NCBI RefSeq assembly: GCF_018860525.1
Contig: NZ_JAHKPM010000032.1
Location: 124,001-188,000 of the forward strand
Reading direction: 5' to 3'
Length of the DNA: 64,000 bases
Origin: Vibrio hepatarius
GTDB lineage: Bacteria > Pseudomonadota > Gammaproteobacteria > Enterobacterales > Vibrionaceae
The notes beneath the pieces were generated by a model that saw nothing but the letters and a program-made list of their open reading frames with translations, did not search any database and was not told the DNA's origin. A program made the translations under genes and the position numbers. This document shows positions 17,720-28,747 of the stretch, one piece after another. Position 1 is the stretch's first letter. Every line of letters begins with the position of its first letter.

Positions 17720-18837
17720 TGGATTGTTTATTTGTTCATGATCATGTATTCCTTAAATATAATAATAATTATTATTCGAAAGGGAAGCTAACTTACACAA
17801 CATTATCCAAATACTTAGATTATTGTGATAGCATCACGGTTGTCTCTAGGTTTAAACTCGTGGATGGCCCCCCTGACGAAAAGTATATTTCTTGTGGGCC
17901 CTCCGTTAAAATTATTGGCTTACCGGCACCTTTATCGCGTGAAGGAATTTTAGATAGAACTTCTATTTTAGATGTGATCACTAGTGAAATAGAAGATAAA
18001 GATTTTTTGATCGCTAGGCTCCCTAGTGAGTTAGGAATTATTTCTTCAGATATCGCTAGAAAATTAAATAAGCCATATATTACAGAAGTTGTAGCCTCAG
18101 CACTAGATTGCCTTTGGCACCGTGGTGATATTTTGGCTAAGATTTATGCACCAATTCTAGAATGGAGAACCAAAAGAGTTATAAGAAAAGCTAGTCACGT
18201 ACTTTATGTTACCTTAGATTACTTACAATCAAGATACCCAACAACGGGCCTAACCGTGGGTTGCTCTGATGTCGAAATAGAATCGCAAGAATTCATAAAA
18301 AAAAGTATCAGTCATAAAAAGAAAATTGTATTGGGTGTTATTGCAAATCCTGCATTAAAACTTAAAGGTATCGCCAGCTTAGTGAAAGCTTTAGATTTTA
18401 TAGATTATAGTATTGAACTCCAGATTGTTGGTGGTTCAGTGGATTCCTTTTTTGAATTAAGAATGGCTTCTGATTATCGTATAAAACAGATAGGAGTTAT
18501 TGCTGAAAGAGAACAGATTTACAAGTGGTTTACAGAAATAGATATATATATACAACCTAGTTTCACTGAGGGTCTTCCCAGATCAATAATTGAAGCAATG
18601 TCATTTTCTATACCTATTTTAGGCTCTAATGTCGGTGGAATCCCAGAGCTCGCTCACCCAAGTATGTTATTTGAACCTGGTAATTCTATGGCTCTTGCAA
18701 AAATGGTAAATGAAATAATTAGTGACTTTGATACCTATAATAATTTGAATTTTTACTCATGGAGTCAAGCCCAAAAATTTACTACGGTTAGCAAAACGAG
18801 AGATGACTTTTTCAATCTTTTTATAAGTTCTTTATAG
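17719..18837 (+). CDS. Family 4 glycosyltransferase
   Basis: This 372-residue GT-B enzyme carries the GT4 C-terminal signature QPSFTEGLPRSIIEAM with the E-x7-E pair, followed by GSNVGGIPEL. The N-terminal domain (about 1-190) is the acceptor-binding half. The start codon shares its A with the stop of the acyltransferase gene (TAATG), showing tight coupling. It is the last gene with the extreme AT bias of the cassette; a 71-nt gap follows. Sugar specificity is unknown. Confidence 0.87.
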   Translation: MDCLFVHDHVFLKYNNNYYSKGKLTYTTLSKYLDYCDSITVVSRFKLVDGPPDEKYISCGPSVKIIGLPAPLSREGILDRTSILDVITSEIEDKDFLIARLPSELGIISSDIARKLNKPYITEVVASALDCLWHRGDILAKIYAPILEWRTKRVIRKASHVLYVTLDYLQSRYPTTGLTVGCSDVEIESQEFIKKSISHKKKIVLGVIANPALKLKGIASLVKALDFIDYSIELQIVGGSVDSFFELRMASDYRIKQIGVIAEREQIYKWFTEIDIYIQPSFTEGLPRSIIEAMSFSIPILGSNVGGIPELAHPSMLFEPGNSMALAKMVNEIISDFDTYNNLNFYSWSQAQKFTTVSKTRDDFFNLFISSL

Positions 18838-18908
18838 ATGAGTGGGAAGTATACATCAATAGACTCGCGCGTATTAAATATTTCAAATAAATAATTAAAA
18901 GGTGTGTA

Positions 18909-20024
18909 ATGAATTGTATTATTATTACAGCTAATACCAGTTGGTATCTATATAACTTTCGTAAAAACACAATAAAATCTTTACTGAAAGCAGGGTATGC
19001 TGTAACAACAGTTGCACCAACCGACGTTTATTCAACGAAACTTAAAGAACTTGGCGCTCAGCACCACCATATCGATATTGATCAAGGTGGAACTAACCCT
19101 ATAAGAGACATCTTAACGTTTATTGGGTTCGTTAATTTGTACCGAAAAATTCGCCCAGCAGTTGTGTTGAACTTTACACCAAAGAACAATATTTATAGCA
19201 CGCTAGCTGCAACTTTATTTGGTGCTAAGTCTATCAATAATATAGCTGGTCTAGGGATGGTGTTTATTAATGAAAACCTAACGGCAAAGTTAGCTCGTTT
19301 TCTTTATAAAATTAGCCAACCTAAAGCGCACACTATTTTTTTCCAAAACGAAGATGATAAAGCATTGTTTGCGAAGCATAACCTTGCTCCTTTAGAGATT
19401 ACCGATCGTGTACCAGGATCTGGTGCTGATCTATCTCGTTTTGTAGTATCACCTAGCCAAGATGATGGCACCGTGCGTTTTCTATTGATAGCACGAATGC
19501 TCTATGACAAGGGTATCGGCCATTATGTAGAAGCGGCGCGTGAGCTAAAAGCTCAGTATGGAGATAGTGTTGAGTTTCGCCTCTTAGGCTTCCTTGATGT
19601 GAATAATCCTTCTGCGGTATCCAAGCAAGATATGCAATCTTGGGTCGACGAAGGGATTGTCAACTATTTGGGAACGTCTGATTCGGTTGAGAAAGAAATC
19701 TCGCAAGTTGATTGTATGGTGCTGCCTTCATTTTATCGCGAAGGGGTGCCTAAATCGTTACTTGAGGCCTGTGCGGTGGGTAAGCCTATTGTGACGACGG
19801 ATAATGTTGGTTGCAGGGAGGTGGTCGATGACGGTATTAATGGTTATTTGTGTAAGCCTCGCAGTACACCAAGTCTTGTAGATAAGCTTGAGTTAATGCT
19901 TACCCATTCACATGAGCAGCGTTTGGAGATGGGCTTGCACAGTCGCTTTAAGGCCGAGAATGAATTCGATGAAAAGATTGTCATCAACAAATATATACAA
20001 GCCGTGAAATCTGCACTGAGTTAA
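18909..20024 (+). CDS. Family 4 glycosyltransferase, PglA-like
   Basis: This 371-residue GT4 enzyme opens with ITANTSWYLYNFRKNTIKSL and carries KPKNN-like donor features, with PSFYREGVPKSLLEACAVGK holding the E-x7-E motif. The overall pattern resembles PglA-type N-acetylgalactosaminyltransferases acting on an undecaprenyl-diphosphate sugar, so a second-sugar role after WecA is plausible (inference). Codon use and GC content are ordinary here, unlike the preceding genes, marking the end of the imported cassette. A good ribosome site (AAAAGGTG) precedes the ATG. Confidence 0.85.
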   Translation: MNCIIITANTSWYLYNFRKNTIKSLLKAGYAVTTVAPTDVYSTKLKELGAQHHHIDIDQGGTNPIRDILTFIGFVNLYRKIRPAVVLNFTPKNNIYSTLAATLFGAKSINNIAGLGMVFINENLTAKLARFLYKISQPKAHTIFFQNEDDKALFAKHNLAPLEITDRVPGSGADLSRFVVSPSQDDGTVRFLLIARMLYDKGIGHYVEAARELKAQYGDSVEFRLLGFLDVNNPSAVSKQDMQSWVDEGIVNYLGTSDSVEKEISQVDCMVLPSFYREGVPKSLLEACAVGKPIVTTDNVGCREVVDDGINGYLCKPRSTPSLVDKLELMLTHSHEQRLEMGLHSRFKAENEFDEKIVINKYIQAVKSALS

Positions 20025-20085
20025 TTTTTTAATGATTATATTCCGAGGGTTTAACCTCCGGTATTAAAATAATAAGTTGGTTAAA

Positions 20086-21252
20086 ATGAAAATTGCTATT
20101 GCTGGTACAGGTTATGTTGGCCTGTCTAACGCGATGTTATTAGCTCAACACCATGAAGTTGTAGCTGTTGATATCATGGCGAAAAAAGTAGAGATGCTTA
20201 ATAACAAGCAATCTCCGATTGTTGATACGGAAATTACCGATTTTTTCACAAATGAATCGCTTAATTTTACTGCGACACTGGATAAAGAATTGGCATATTC
20301 CAATGCAGACTATATAGTCATTGCTACACCGACAGACTATGATGTAGAAACCAACTACTTCAATACCTCTTCAGTTGAAGCCGTTATCCAAGATGTGATG
20401 GCGATTAACCCAAATGCGGTGATGGTGATAAAATCTACCATTCCTGTAGGCTATACCGAGCGTATTAAACAAGAGTTAGAATGTGAAAACCTGATATTTT
20501 CTCCAGAGTTTTTGCGTGAAGGTAAAGCGCTATACGATAACCTGCATCCATCTCGTATTGTGGTGGGCGAACGTTCTGAACGCGCGACAGTATTCGCGAA
20601 CCTTCTGTTAGAAGGGGCGGTGAAGAAAGACGTTGAAATCCTGTTTACAGACTCGACGGAAGCGGAAGCGGTAAAACTGTTCTCAAACACCTATTTGGCA
20701 CTGCGCGTCGCTTATTTTAACGAGCTCGACACTTACGCTGAATCTCACGGCTTAGACACGCGTCAAATTATTGATGGTGTATGTTTAGATCCACGTATTG
20801 GCTCGCACTATAACAATCCTTCGTTTGGTTACGGTGGCTACTGTTTACCAAAAGATACCAAACAACTGCGCGCGAATTATTCAGACGTGCCTAACAACAT
20901 TATTGGTGCAATTGTTGATTCAAACACCACTCGTAAAGATTTTATCGCCGATTCAATCATTAAACGTAATCCTATACGCGTGGGTATTTACCGCCTAGTG
21001 ATGAAATCGGGCTCTGACAATTTCCGTGCTTCTAGTATTCAAGGCATCATGAAGCGCCTCAAAGCCAAAGGTATTGAAGTTGTGGTGTTTGAGCCAGAGC
21101 TAAAAGAAAAAGAGTTTTTCCGCTCATTGGTGCTAACAGATTTCGAACAGTTCAAATCAAGCTGTGATGTGATTGTATCTAACCGGATGGCTCAAGAGCT
21201 GGCGGATGTACAAGACAAAGTGTATACACGCGATCTATTTGGCTCAGATTAA
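20086..21252 (+). CDS. ugd: UDP-glucose 6-dehydrogenase
   Basis: This 388-residue enzyme oxidises UDP-glucose to UDP-glucuronate with two NAD+. It shows the N-terminal Rossmann motif GTGYVGLSN, the catalytic block [14 protein letters not shown] with the nucleophilic Cys, and the C-terminal UDP-binding domain ending TRDLFGSD. I used ATG 20086; a TTG three codons upstream is unlikely. It lies 11 nt before the epimerase gene that uses its product. A diverged C-terminal fragment of a second ugd lies at 22296-22646. Confidence 0.95.
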   Translation: MKIAIAGTGYVGLSNAMLLAQHHEVVAVDIMAKKVEMLNNKQSPIVDTEITDFFTNESLNFTATLDKELAYSNADYIVIATPTDYDVETNYFNTSSVEAVIQDVMAINPNAVMVIKSTIPVGYTERIKQELECENLIFSPEFLREGKALYDNLHPSRIVVGERSERATVFANLLLEGAVKKDVEILFTDSTEAEAVKLFSNTYLALRVAYFNELDTYAESHGLDTRQIIDGVCLDPRIGSHYNNPSFGYGGYCLPKDTKQLRANYSDVPNNIIGAIVDSNTTRKDFIADSIIKRNPIRVGIYRLVMKSGSDNFRASSIQGIMKRLKAKGIEVVVFEPELKEKEFFRSLVLTDFEQFKSSCDVIVSNRMAQELADVQDKVYTRDLFGSD

Positions 21253-21263
21253 GGATTAAAACA

Positions 21264-22274
21264 ATGAAATATTTGGTAACAGGCGCAGCGGGTTTTATCG
21301 GCAGTGCGGTAGTAGAGCAGCTCACGACGAAAGGTCATCAAGTTATTGGTGTCGATAACCTTAACGATTACTACGATGTGGCTTTGAAAGAAGCTCGCCT
21401 AGCGCGTATTCAGCATGCCAATTTCAAACTGGTGCAGTTAGACATTGCCGATCGCGATGAAGTGGCTAACTTGTTTAAAGCGGAACATTTTGATCAAGTG
21501 ATCCATTTAGCTGCACAAGCAGGAGTGCGTTATTCAATTGAAAATCCACATGCGTATGCCGATTCAAATCTAGTGGGTCACTTAAACATTCTAGAAGGGT
21601 GTCGTCACAATAAAGTACAGCATTTGGTTTATGCCTCTTCAAGCTCGGTGTACGGCTTAAATGCGAAAACGCCGTTTGCAACGTCCGATTCGGTTGATCA
21701 TCCCGTTTCATTGTACGCAGCGACCAAGAAGTCGAATGAGCTGATGGCCCATAGCTATTCTCATCTGTATGACATTCCGACGACAGGCTTGCGTTTCTTT
21801 ACGGTTTATGGTCCATGGGGTCGCCCAGATATGGCGCCGTTTATCTTCACTAAGAAGATTCTGGATAACGACACGATTGATATCAATAACAATGGTGACA
21901 TGTGGCGTGATTTTACTTACATCGATGATATCGTAGAGGGTGTAGTTCGAATTTCCGATGTTATTCCACAGCCCAATAAAGGCTGGACTGTCGAAGAGGG
22001 GACTCCTGCAAGTAGCTCTGCTCCGTATGCGGTATACAATATTGGTCATGGTAGTCCGATCAATCTTATGGATTTTATTAAAGCTATAGAAGATGAGCTC
22101 GGAATAGAGGCATCGAAGAATTTTAGAGATATGCAACCCGGTGATGTTTATCAAACTTATGCAGATACCGAGGATTTATTTTCTGCTACGGGTTATAAGC
22201 CTATGGTTGGCGTAAAAGAAGGCGTTAAAAAGTTTATTGATTGGTACAAAGAATATTATAACAAATCAAACTAA
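21264..22274 (+). CDS. UDP-glucuronate 4-epimerase-like SDR
   Basis: This 336-residue extended short-chain dehydrogenase has the GAAGFIGS NAD-binding motif at residues 7-14, ASSSSVYG with the catalytic Ser, and YAATKKSNE with the Tyr-x3-Lys pair. The pattern NLNDYYDVALKEARL near residue 32 is typical of UDP-GlcA epimerases (Cap1J/GlaE type), which give UDP-galacturonate. Adjacent ugd supplies the substrate. The polysaccharide is therefore likely to contain glucuronic and/or galacturonic acid (inference). Confidence 0.88.
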   Translation: MKYLVTGAAGFIGSAVVEQLTTKGHQVIGVDNLNDYYDVALKEARLARIQHANFKLVQLDIADRDEVANLFKAEHFDQVIHLAAQAGVRYSIENPHAYADSNLVGHLNILEGCRHNKVQHLVYASSSSVYGLNAKTPFATSDSVDHPVSLYAATKKSNELMAHSYSHLYDIPTTGLRFFTVYGPWGRPDMAPFIFTKKILDNDTIDINNNGDMWRDFTYIDDIVEGVVRISDVIPQPNKGWTVEEGTPASSSAPYAVYNIGHGSPINLMDFIKAIEDELGIEASKNFRDMQPGDVYQTYADTEDLFSATGYKPMVGVKEGVKKFIDWYKEYYNKSN

Positions 22275-22295
22275 ATTATTTATTGGTTGGATTTA

Positions 22296-22646
22296 ATGAA
22301 AATAGCGGTTATCGGAACAGGTTCTGTCAGCCTGTCTAACGCTATGTTGTTATCGCTATTAAAATTACCAGAGGTAGGTATTTATCGCTTGGTTATGAAG
22401 TCGGGATCCGATAACTTTAGAGCATCTTCAATACAGGGAGTAATGAAGCGGATTAAAGCTAAAGGTATAGAGGTGGTTGTTTATGAACCCGCTTTAAAGG
22501 AAAAAGAGTTCTTCCATTCTCTCGTGCTAACTGATCTTGAGCAGTTTAAATCCGCGTGTGATGTTATTGTGTCTAACCGCATGGTTGAAGAAATTCAAGA
22601 TGTCGCAGATAAAGTCTATACGCGTGATTTATTCGGCTCAGACTAA
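22296..22646 (+). pseudogene. Internally deleted ugd remnant
   Basis: The 116-residue frame joins about 23 residues of a Ugd N-terminus ([19 protein letters not shown]) directly to the last 90 or so residues of the C-terminal domain ([19 protein letters not shown] to TRDLFGSD). The catalytic Cys domain is gone and the Rossmann glycine motif reads GTGSVSL, so it cannot be a working dehydrogenase. The protein is close to the intact Ugd C-terminus, but many third positions differ, so it comes from a diverged allele and not from a fresh duplication. Confidence 0.88.
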
Positions 22647-23083
22647 TTCGCATAACGCAATTTATTTTTAACATCTGAACTTACTCATCTATAAAAAGGT
22701 TCTGATTTTCTACAAATCTACGTAGTATAGTCAGGACCACGTTTTTATCTAATCTCAGCATTAACCCTCCCACATCTTTATGATATTTAATAGCATGATA
22801 TTTCTCCATTTTTTATCATTGCTATAATATTAAGTATTATCTTAAATACTTAATATCAATTACTAAATTATCTAAAATAATAAAACGTGAAATTAAGCTA
22901 GGCATTTATGCATGTTATTGACTGTTTTGTTTTTTAAATATTGTTACTAGTTTGTAATGATGTTCTCACTTTTGATAATGTTGATATTATCTTTAATTTT
23001 TTATCAATAACTAAGTTATTACCATATACACAATATTATTATTTGAGTAGAATGGATATTCAACTAACAAATATATTGCATTT
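22647..23083. other. AT-rich gap before the wecA-like gene (no gene seen)
   Basis: About 440 AT-rich bases without a supportable frame. A loose inverted repeat (22698-22705 with 22731-22738, one G-U pair, long loop) followed by GTTTTTA could end the capsule operon, but it is weak. Promoter elements for the next gene could not be chosen reliably. Confidence 0.45.
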
Positions 23084-24142
23084 ATGTTACTAGAATTTTC
23101 ACTGGTTAGCTCCTGTTCGCTAATCTATCTTTTTTTGATGAGAAAAATTGCAATTGCTATAAACTTGGTAGACAAGCCGAATGTGAGGAAATTACATTCA
23201 GGATCTATACCACTCGTTGGTGGAATATCTATTTGTATGGCTGTTATCCAGTTTTTGTTATCAAACCCGAATGTCATATCCCATAGTTCGTTATTTTCTA
23301 TGTGTATTTCTACACTTATTATACTTGGCGTTTTGGATGACAAATACGATATTAGCTTTAAGGTTAGGCTCTTGGTCCAAGCGATATTGTCTATAGCTAT
23401 GATTTATGCATCAGGTATTAAGCTTGGTAGCATTGGAGATATTTTTGGCTTTGGTGATATTTATCTTGGGGTATTCAGCCCTATTGTTACCGTATTAGCT
23501 GTAATTGGCGCAATTAATGCTTTTAATATGATGGATGGCATTGATGGTCTGTTAGGAAGCCAGGCTATTATTACATTATCTGGAGTAGGTTTATTGGCCA
23601 TGCAAAATAATACGGCGGGTTTAGCTTACTTAAGTGTTGCTTTTATTGCTGCTTTGCTCCCTTATATATTAATGAATCTTGGCGTATTTGGAATAAAACG
23701 GAAAGTCTTTATGGGTGATGCTGGCAGTATGATGATAGGTTTCACCGTCATTTGGCTTCTGCTCGAAACGAGCCAAGTAACAGCTGAACATTCTATGCGT
23801 CCAATCACCGCACTTTGGTTGGTTGCATTGCCTTTGATGGATATGGTAACCGTGATGTGTAAACGCATACTTCGTGGTGATTCTCCATTTAAACCAGATA
23901 GAGAACACTTACACCACATATTGCAGCGTCTTGGTCTAAGCTCTCGTCAGGCACTTTTGGTAATTTCTTTGCTTGCAACATCTTTTGTCGGTTTTGGTGT
24001 GTTTGGTGAGTTGACAGATATCTCAGAGCCAGCCATGTTTGCCGCATTCTTAGTTTGTTTTGCAGTATACAAGGCACTAACTGATTACATATCCAAAGCG
24101 AGTACAGAGGCCACGTATTCACATCAACTGGATATGCAATAG
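23084..24142 (+). CDS. wecA: WecA-type undecaprenyl-phosphate sugar-1-phosphate transferase
   Basis: This 352-residue integral membrane enzyme of the polyprenyl-phosphate HexNAc-1-phosphate transferase family has about 10-11 membrane segments. Conserved cytoplasmic motifs are LDDKYDIS (the DD motif), NAFNMMDGIDGL, VFMGDAGS, and the HLHH loop in PDREHLHHIL. It transfers a HexNAc-1-phosphate from a UDP-sugar to undecaprenyl phosphate, the first step of repeat-unit assembly. It stands at the far end of the locus after a 437-nt gap and may have its own promoter. The donor sugar (GlcNAc versus GalNAc) is not determined. Confidence 0.88.
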   Translation: MLLEFSLVSSCSLIYLFLMRKIAIAINLVDKPNVRKLHSGSIPLVGGISICMAVIQFLLSNPNVISHSSLFSMCISTLIILGVLDDKYDISFKVRLLVQAILSIAMIYASGIKLGSIGDIFGFGDIYLGVFSPIVTVLAVIGAINAFNMMDGIDGLLGSQAIITLSGVGLLAMQNNTAGLAYLSVAFIAALLPYILMNLGVFGIKRKVFMGDAGSMMIGFTVIWLLLETSQVTAEHSMRPITALWLVALPLMDMVTVMCKRILRGDSPFKPDREHLHHILQRLGLSSRQALLVISLLATSFVGFGVFGELTDISEPAMFAAFLVCFAVYKALTDYISKASTEATYSHQLDMQ

Positions 24143-24412
24143 AGTTGTTTTGCATAAGCAGTAGGTTCTTTCTTAATGACAGACTAGATATCTCTGGTTT
24201 CACAAGTCTGTCTAGCTACCGTGGAAACATATAGCTCATTCCTCCATCGGTTTGCATACTCCCCTTTTTTTTTAAACTAGTATTCTGGTTAGAGTGCTAC
24301 CAGTATCCGTTCTCTAAAAGTCTCCTTTCATTTGCTCTAGTACGAATTCGCACAACCCCAGCAAACCGTCTATATTTTAATTGATAGAATTATTACTTTG
24401 TTTGGGGATAGT

Positions 24413-24748
24413 ATGAACTTACCATTAATCAATCAAACTCTTCCTTCGTTCGATGAGCTCATCGATCTTGCAGAGACCAACCCTGAGGGCTTTGCTCAAT
24501 TCAAGCATGAAATGTGCAAAGAGATGATTATGTCGGCCTCTGAAGAAATGCAAGATAGGCTTTGGGCTCAGCAAAGTCATATTGATCGAGTAGTTGATAA
24601 TTGTAAAAATCCGAATCATGCCAATGTTGTGTTGATGCGAGAATTGGTTTCTCAGATGGTTAAGTTTCAGGATGTATTGGAAGGTGATACTGTTGAAACT
24701 GAAAATAACATTACTGCTCAGATCATTCCCCTTGCAGACTGGCGATGA
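24413..24748 (+). CDS. DUF3135-family protein
   Basis: This 111-residue acidic, helical protein has no signal peptide or membrane segment and matches the small DUF3135 family common in Vibrio and relatives; its function is unknown. Start ATG 24413 has GGGGAT just upstream; an in-frame TTG at 24398 is less likely. It lies between the polysaccharide locus and groESL and marks the return to conserved chromosomal backbone. The 270 nt upstream contain an 8-bp inverted repeat (24178-24185 with 24205-24212) of unknown meaning. Confidence 0.75.
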   Translation: MNLPLINQTLPSFDELIDLAETNPEGFAQFKHEMCKEMIMSASEEMQDRLWAQQSHIDRVVDNCKNPNHANVVLMRELVSQMVKFQDVLEGDTVETENNITAQIIPLADWR

Positions 24749-24835
24749 ACTAAAGAAACATAAGAAGTAGCCAAAGTTCATCGGAACGTATTCCTATGCA
24801 CTTCTCTGAGCTCGATCACAAAAATATCTCTCCTA

Positions 24836-24865
24836 CCCCTTGGATTTCTTTAAGACATCCCACAT
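24836..24865 (+). promoter_or_regulatory. Probable sigma-32 promoter of groESL
   Basis: CCCCTTGGAT (24836-24845) and CCCACAT (24859-24865) are spaced 13 bp. Both match the heat-shock consensus (CCCTTGAA, CCCCAT) with one or two differences. The predicted start is about 24871-24873, close to the hairpin described next. Confidence 0.6.
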
Positions 24866-24868
24866 ATA

Positions 24869-24900
24869 GATAACACAAGACTTTGACGCCTTGTGTTATC
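24869..24900 (+). other. Perfect stem-loop in the groES leader
   Basis: GATAACACAAG (24869-24879) and CTTGTGTTATC (24890-24900) form an exact 11-bp stem with a 10-nt loop, about 50 nt before groES. It does not match CIRCE. From its position it would sit at the 5' end of the heat-shock transcript. Confidence 0.8.
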
Positions 24901-24948
24901 GCACTAGGTATTTATCCAACAACATAAAAATCTCAGGAGAGACGACCG

Positions 24949-25242
24949 ATGAACATTCGTCCATTACATGACCGAGTTATCGTAGAACGCCAAGAAGTTG
25001 AGTCAAAATCAGCAGGTGGTATTGTTTTGACTGGTTCTGCTGCAGAGAAATCAACTCGCGGTGTGATTTTGGCTATTGGTAAAGGCCGCATTCTAGAGAA
25101 TGGCACAGTTATGCCTCTCGATGTTAACGTAGGTGACACAGTGATTTTCGCTGAGGGTTACGGTACGAAAACTGAAAAAATCGACGGTAAAGAAGTCCTA
25201 GTTATGTCTGAAAGTGACATCATGGCTATCGTTGAGCAATAA
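24949..25242 (+). CDS. groES: Co-chaperonin GroES
   Basis: This 97-residue co-chaperonin has the start [16 protein letters not shown] and a mobile loop around [17 protein letters not shown], with the IVL triad that docks on GroEL. It caps the GroEL cylinder during ATP-driven folding. A strong AGGAGAG ribosome site precedes it. It is cotranscribed with groEL, 81 nt downstream, under an apparent heat-shock promoter. Confidence 0.98.
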   Translation: MNIRPLHDRVIVERQEVESKSAGGIVLTGSAAEKSTRGVILAIGKGRILENGTVMPLDVNVGDTVIFAEGYGTKTEKIDGKEVLVMSESDIMAIVEQ

Positions 25243-25308
25243 GCTAGCAATCATTGAGTAATTTTACTCAGATTCAACTGTTAATCGAATAAAACTAAAG
25301 AATTTTAG

Positions 25309-26970
<1,662 letters not shown>

Positions 26971-26992
26971 GCCCTCATCACTTAGCTGAATG

Positions 26993-27020
26993 AAAAACGG
27001 AGACCAGTGTCTCCGTTTTT
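26993..27020. terminator. Bidirectional terminator between groEL and glpX
   Basis: A 12-bp stem including its A/T ends (26993-27004 with 27009-27020) has a CAGT loop and a T-run on the plus strand and A-run on the other side. It can end both groESL and the convergent glpX transcript. Confidence 0.9.
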
Positions 27021-27099
27021 TATATCTTTAAGTATGGTAAATCTTTAAACATATTAAATCTATAAATATAGCCATTACCCTAAGATGAAATCTTTGTGT

Positions 27100-28107
27100 T
27101 TATAAAACAATTTCTCTTAATTGTGGGTCTTTACGTTCAAGATAGTGGGTCGATTTGATGCGCCTGATTGTACGGCATCTTCCTCTTATGAGCAGTGTTT
27201 CTGTAGTCGCTATATTACCCTGTCGAGTGATCCCTTCCAGTAGATCTCCCTTAGTAATACCTGTGGCGGAAAAAATAACATTATCACTTTTAGCCATGTC
27301 CTCCATAGCCAGGACTAGGTTAGCCTCAACGCCCATTTCTTTGCAGCGGTTAAGCTCATCGGCGCCGTAAATGCGGTTTTCTTCGCTATCACCTTTCACA
27401 TGATGGCGGGGTAGCAATCGTCCATGCATATCTCCATCGAGAGAGCGAATCACAGCAGCAGAAATGACGCCTTCAGGAGCGCCGCCAATGCCATACATGA
27501 CATCGACTTCACTCTCTGGCATACAGGTTAAAATTGACGCTGCCACATCACCGTCGGGTATAGCAAAAACTCGCACACCCATTGCTTGCATCTGTGCTAT
27601 CACTTCATCATGGCGCGGTTTCGCAAGGGTAATAACGACTAATGTATCGAGCGTTTTATTCAGTGCTTTGGCTATGTTTTCCAGATTTTCTATAAGGGGT
27701 TTATTGAGGTCTATACAGCCTTTAGCCCCGGGGCCAACAACCAGTTTTTCCATGTACATATCAGGTGCCTTGAGAAAGCTTCCTTTTTCTCCTGCGGCCA
27801 ACACAGCTAATGCATTCGATTGCCCCATTGCTGTCATTCGGGTGCCTTCAATTGGATCGACAGCAATATCAATCTCTTCGCCACCTAGCCCCACTGTTTC
27901 GCCGATGTACAGCATGGGTGCATCATCGATTTCCCCTTCTCCGATCACTATCTGACCATTTATTTCAGTTTGGTTTAACAAAATGCGCATGGCTTCAACG
28001 GCTGCACCATCGGCAGCATTTTTATCACCGCGTCCCAACCATTTGTAACCAGCTAAGGCTGCGCCTTCTGTTACGCGAGAAAAAGCCATCGCTAAATCAC
28101 GTTTCAT
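27100..28107 (-). CDS. glpX: Class II fructose-1,6-bisphosphatase
   Basis: This 335-residue GlpX-type FBPase hydrolyses fructose 1,6-bisphosphate to fructose 6-phosphate in gluconeogenesis. Metal-binding motifs are intact: GEGEIDDAPMLY near residue 57 and DPIEGTRM near residue 84 (lithium-sensitive phosphatase signature). It is monocistronic here, convergent with groEL and divergent from the small membrane protein gene at 28337. Its length matches E. coli GlpX. Confidence 0.96.
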   Translation of the reverse strand: MKRDLAMAFSRVTEGAALAGYKWLGRGDKNAADGAAVEAMRILLNQTEINGQIVIGEGEIDDAPMLYIGETVGLGGEEIDIAVDPIEGTRMTAMGQSNALAVLAAGEKGSFLKAPDMYMEKLVVGPGAKGCIDLNKPLIENLENIAKALNKTLDTLVVITLAKPRHDEVIAQMQAMGVRVFAIPDGDVAASILTCMPESEVDVMYGIGGAPEGVISAAVIRSLDGDMHGRLLPRHHVKGDSEENRIYGADELNRCKEMGVEANLVLAMEDMAKSDNVIFSATGITKGDLLEGITRQGNIATTETLLIRGRCRTIRRIKSTHYLERKDPQLREIVL

Positions 28108-28336
28108 ATTTGCTCCAAATAAAAGTAGGGCAGAAAAGGGTAATCTGAGCGAATTTTAGCATAGTTGGATCTGGTAAAAAAAGCGCTAAAAATGTCAGGT
28201 AAGAGTTGAAATTACTCTACAAACTAGACATGTTAGACTAACTCTATGGCTAACCCTTGCCTGTTTGTTGTGCTGTGCAAATGACTGATATTTAAATTAG
28301 TCTTAGAATGTACTATTTATCGAGATAGGTTTTGTG

Positions 28337-28747
28337 ATGGAAAGATTTCAATTTTGCCAAGTTTTCATCTTCACAGTTTTGCTTTTTGTGGTGTTGTTCT
28401 GCTCTGCTTACTTGTTTGATGTCTATTTGTTCTTTCCTTTTTTTGCTTTGTTTGCTTACAGTAGCTTAATTGGTGGATTACTGTGGGCTTTAACTCTCGC
28501 TAAAAAAAGAAGTGAGTGTATTGCCACTGCGTTAGGGTTAATTTTTCTTGGTACATTTGCTTCTGTAGATATTTTACTTGCTAGTAATGAAGCGATAGAA
28601 ATGTTCATGAGGTGGTCTAATCATCACTTTTCCAGAGAGATTCTGCACAGTCTGACACAAGTATTGTTAGTGTTAGTTAATATATTTACTGGTAGTCTAG
28701 CGGCCAATGTGCTTTTCCACGGTTTATGTAAACCTTTGCAAAAATAG
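28337..28747 (+). CDS. Small integral membrane protein, unknown function
   Basis: This roughly 136-residue protein has about four hydrophobic segments (around 8-30, 33-52, 62-82 and 108-130) with short basic turns such as AKKRSE, so it is an inner-membrane protein. I do not recognise the family. ATG 28337 is chosen; a GTG directly upstream is the only alternative. It is flanked by divergent glpX and by zapB on the same strand 350 nt away. Confidence 0.6.
   Translation: MERFQFCQVFIFTVLLFVVLFCSAYLFDVYLFFPFFALFAYSSLIGGLLWALTLAKKRSECIATALGLIFLGTFASVDILLASNEAIEMFMRWSNHHFSREILHSLTQVLLVLVNIFTGSLAANVLFHGLCKPLQK

Noticed and set aside
21475..22154. Long antisense frames inside the epimerase gene
   Set aside because: They show no domain and overlap a well-supported SDR gene on the other strand.
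22296..22646. A second functional UDP-glucose dehydrogenase
   Set aside because: The catalytic Cys segment and most of the NAD-binding domain are missing.
24869..24900. CIRCE element controlling groESL
   Set aside because: The inverted repeat is GATAACACAAG-N10-CTTGTGTTATC, which does not match the CIRCE sequence TTAGCACTC-N9-GAGTGCTAA; a sigma-32-like promoter explains heat control better.
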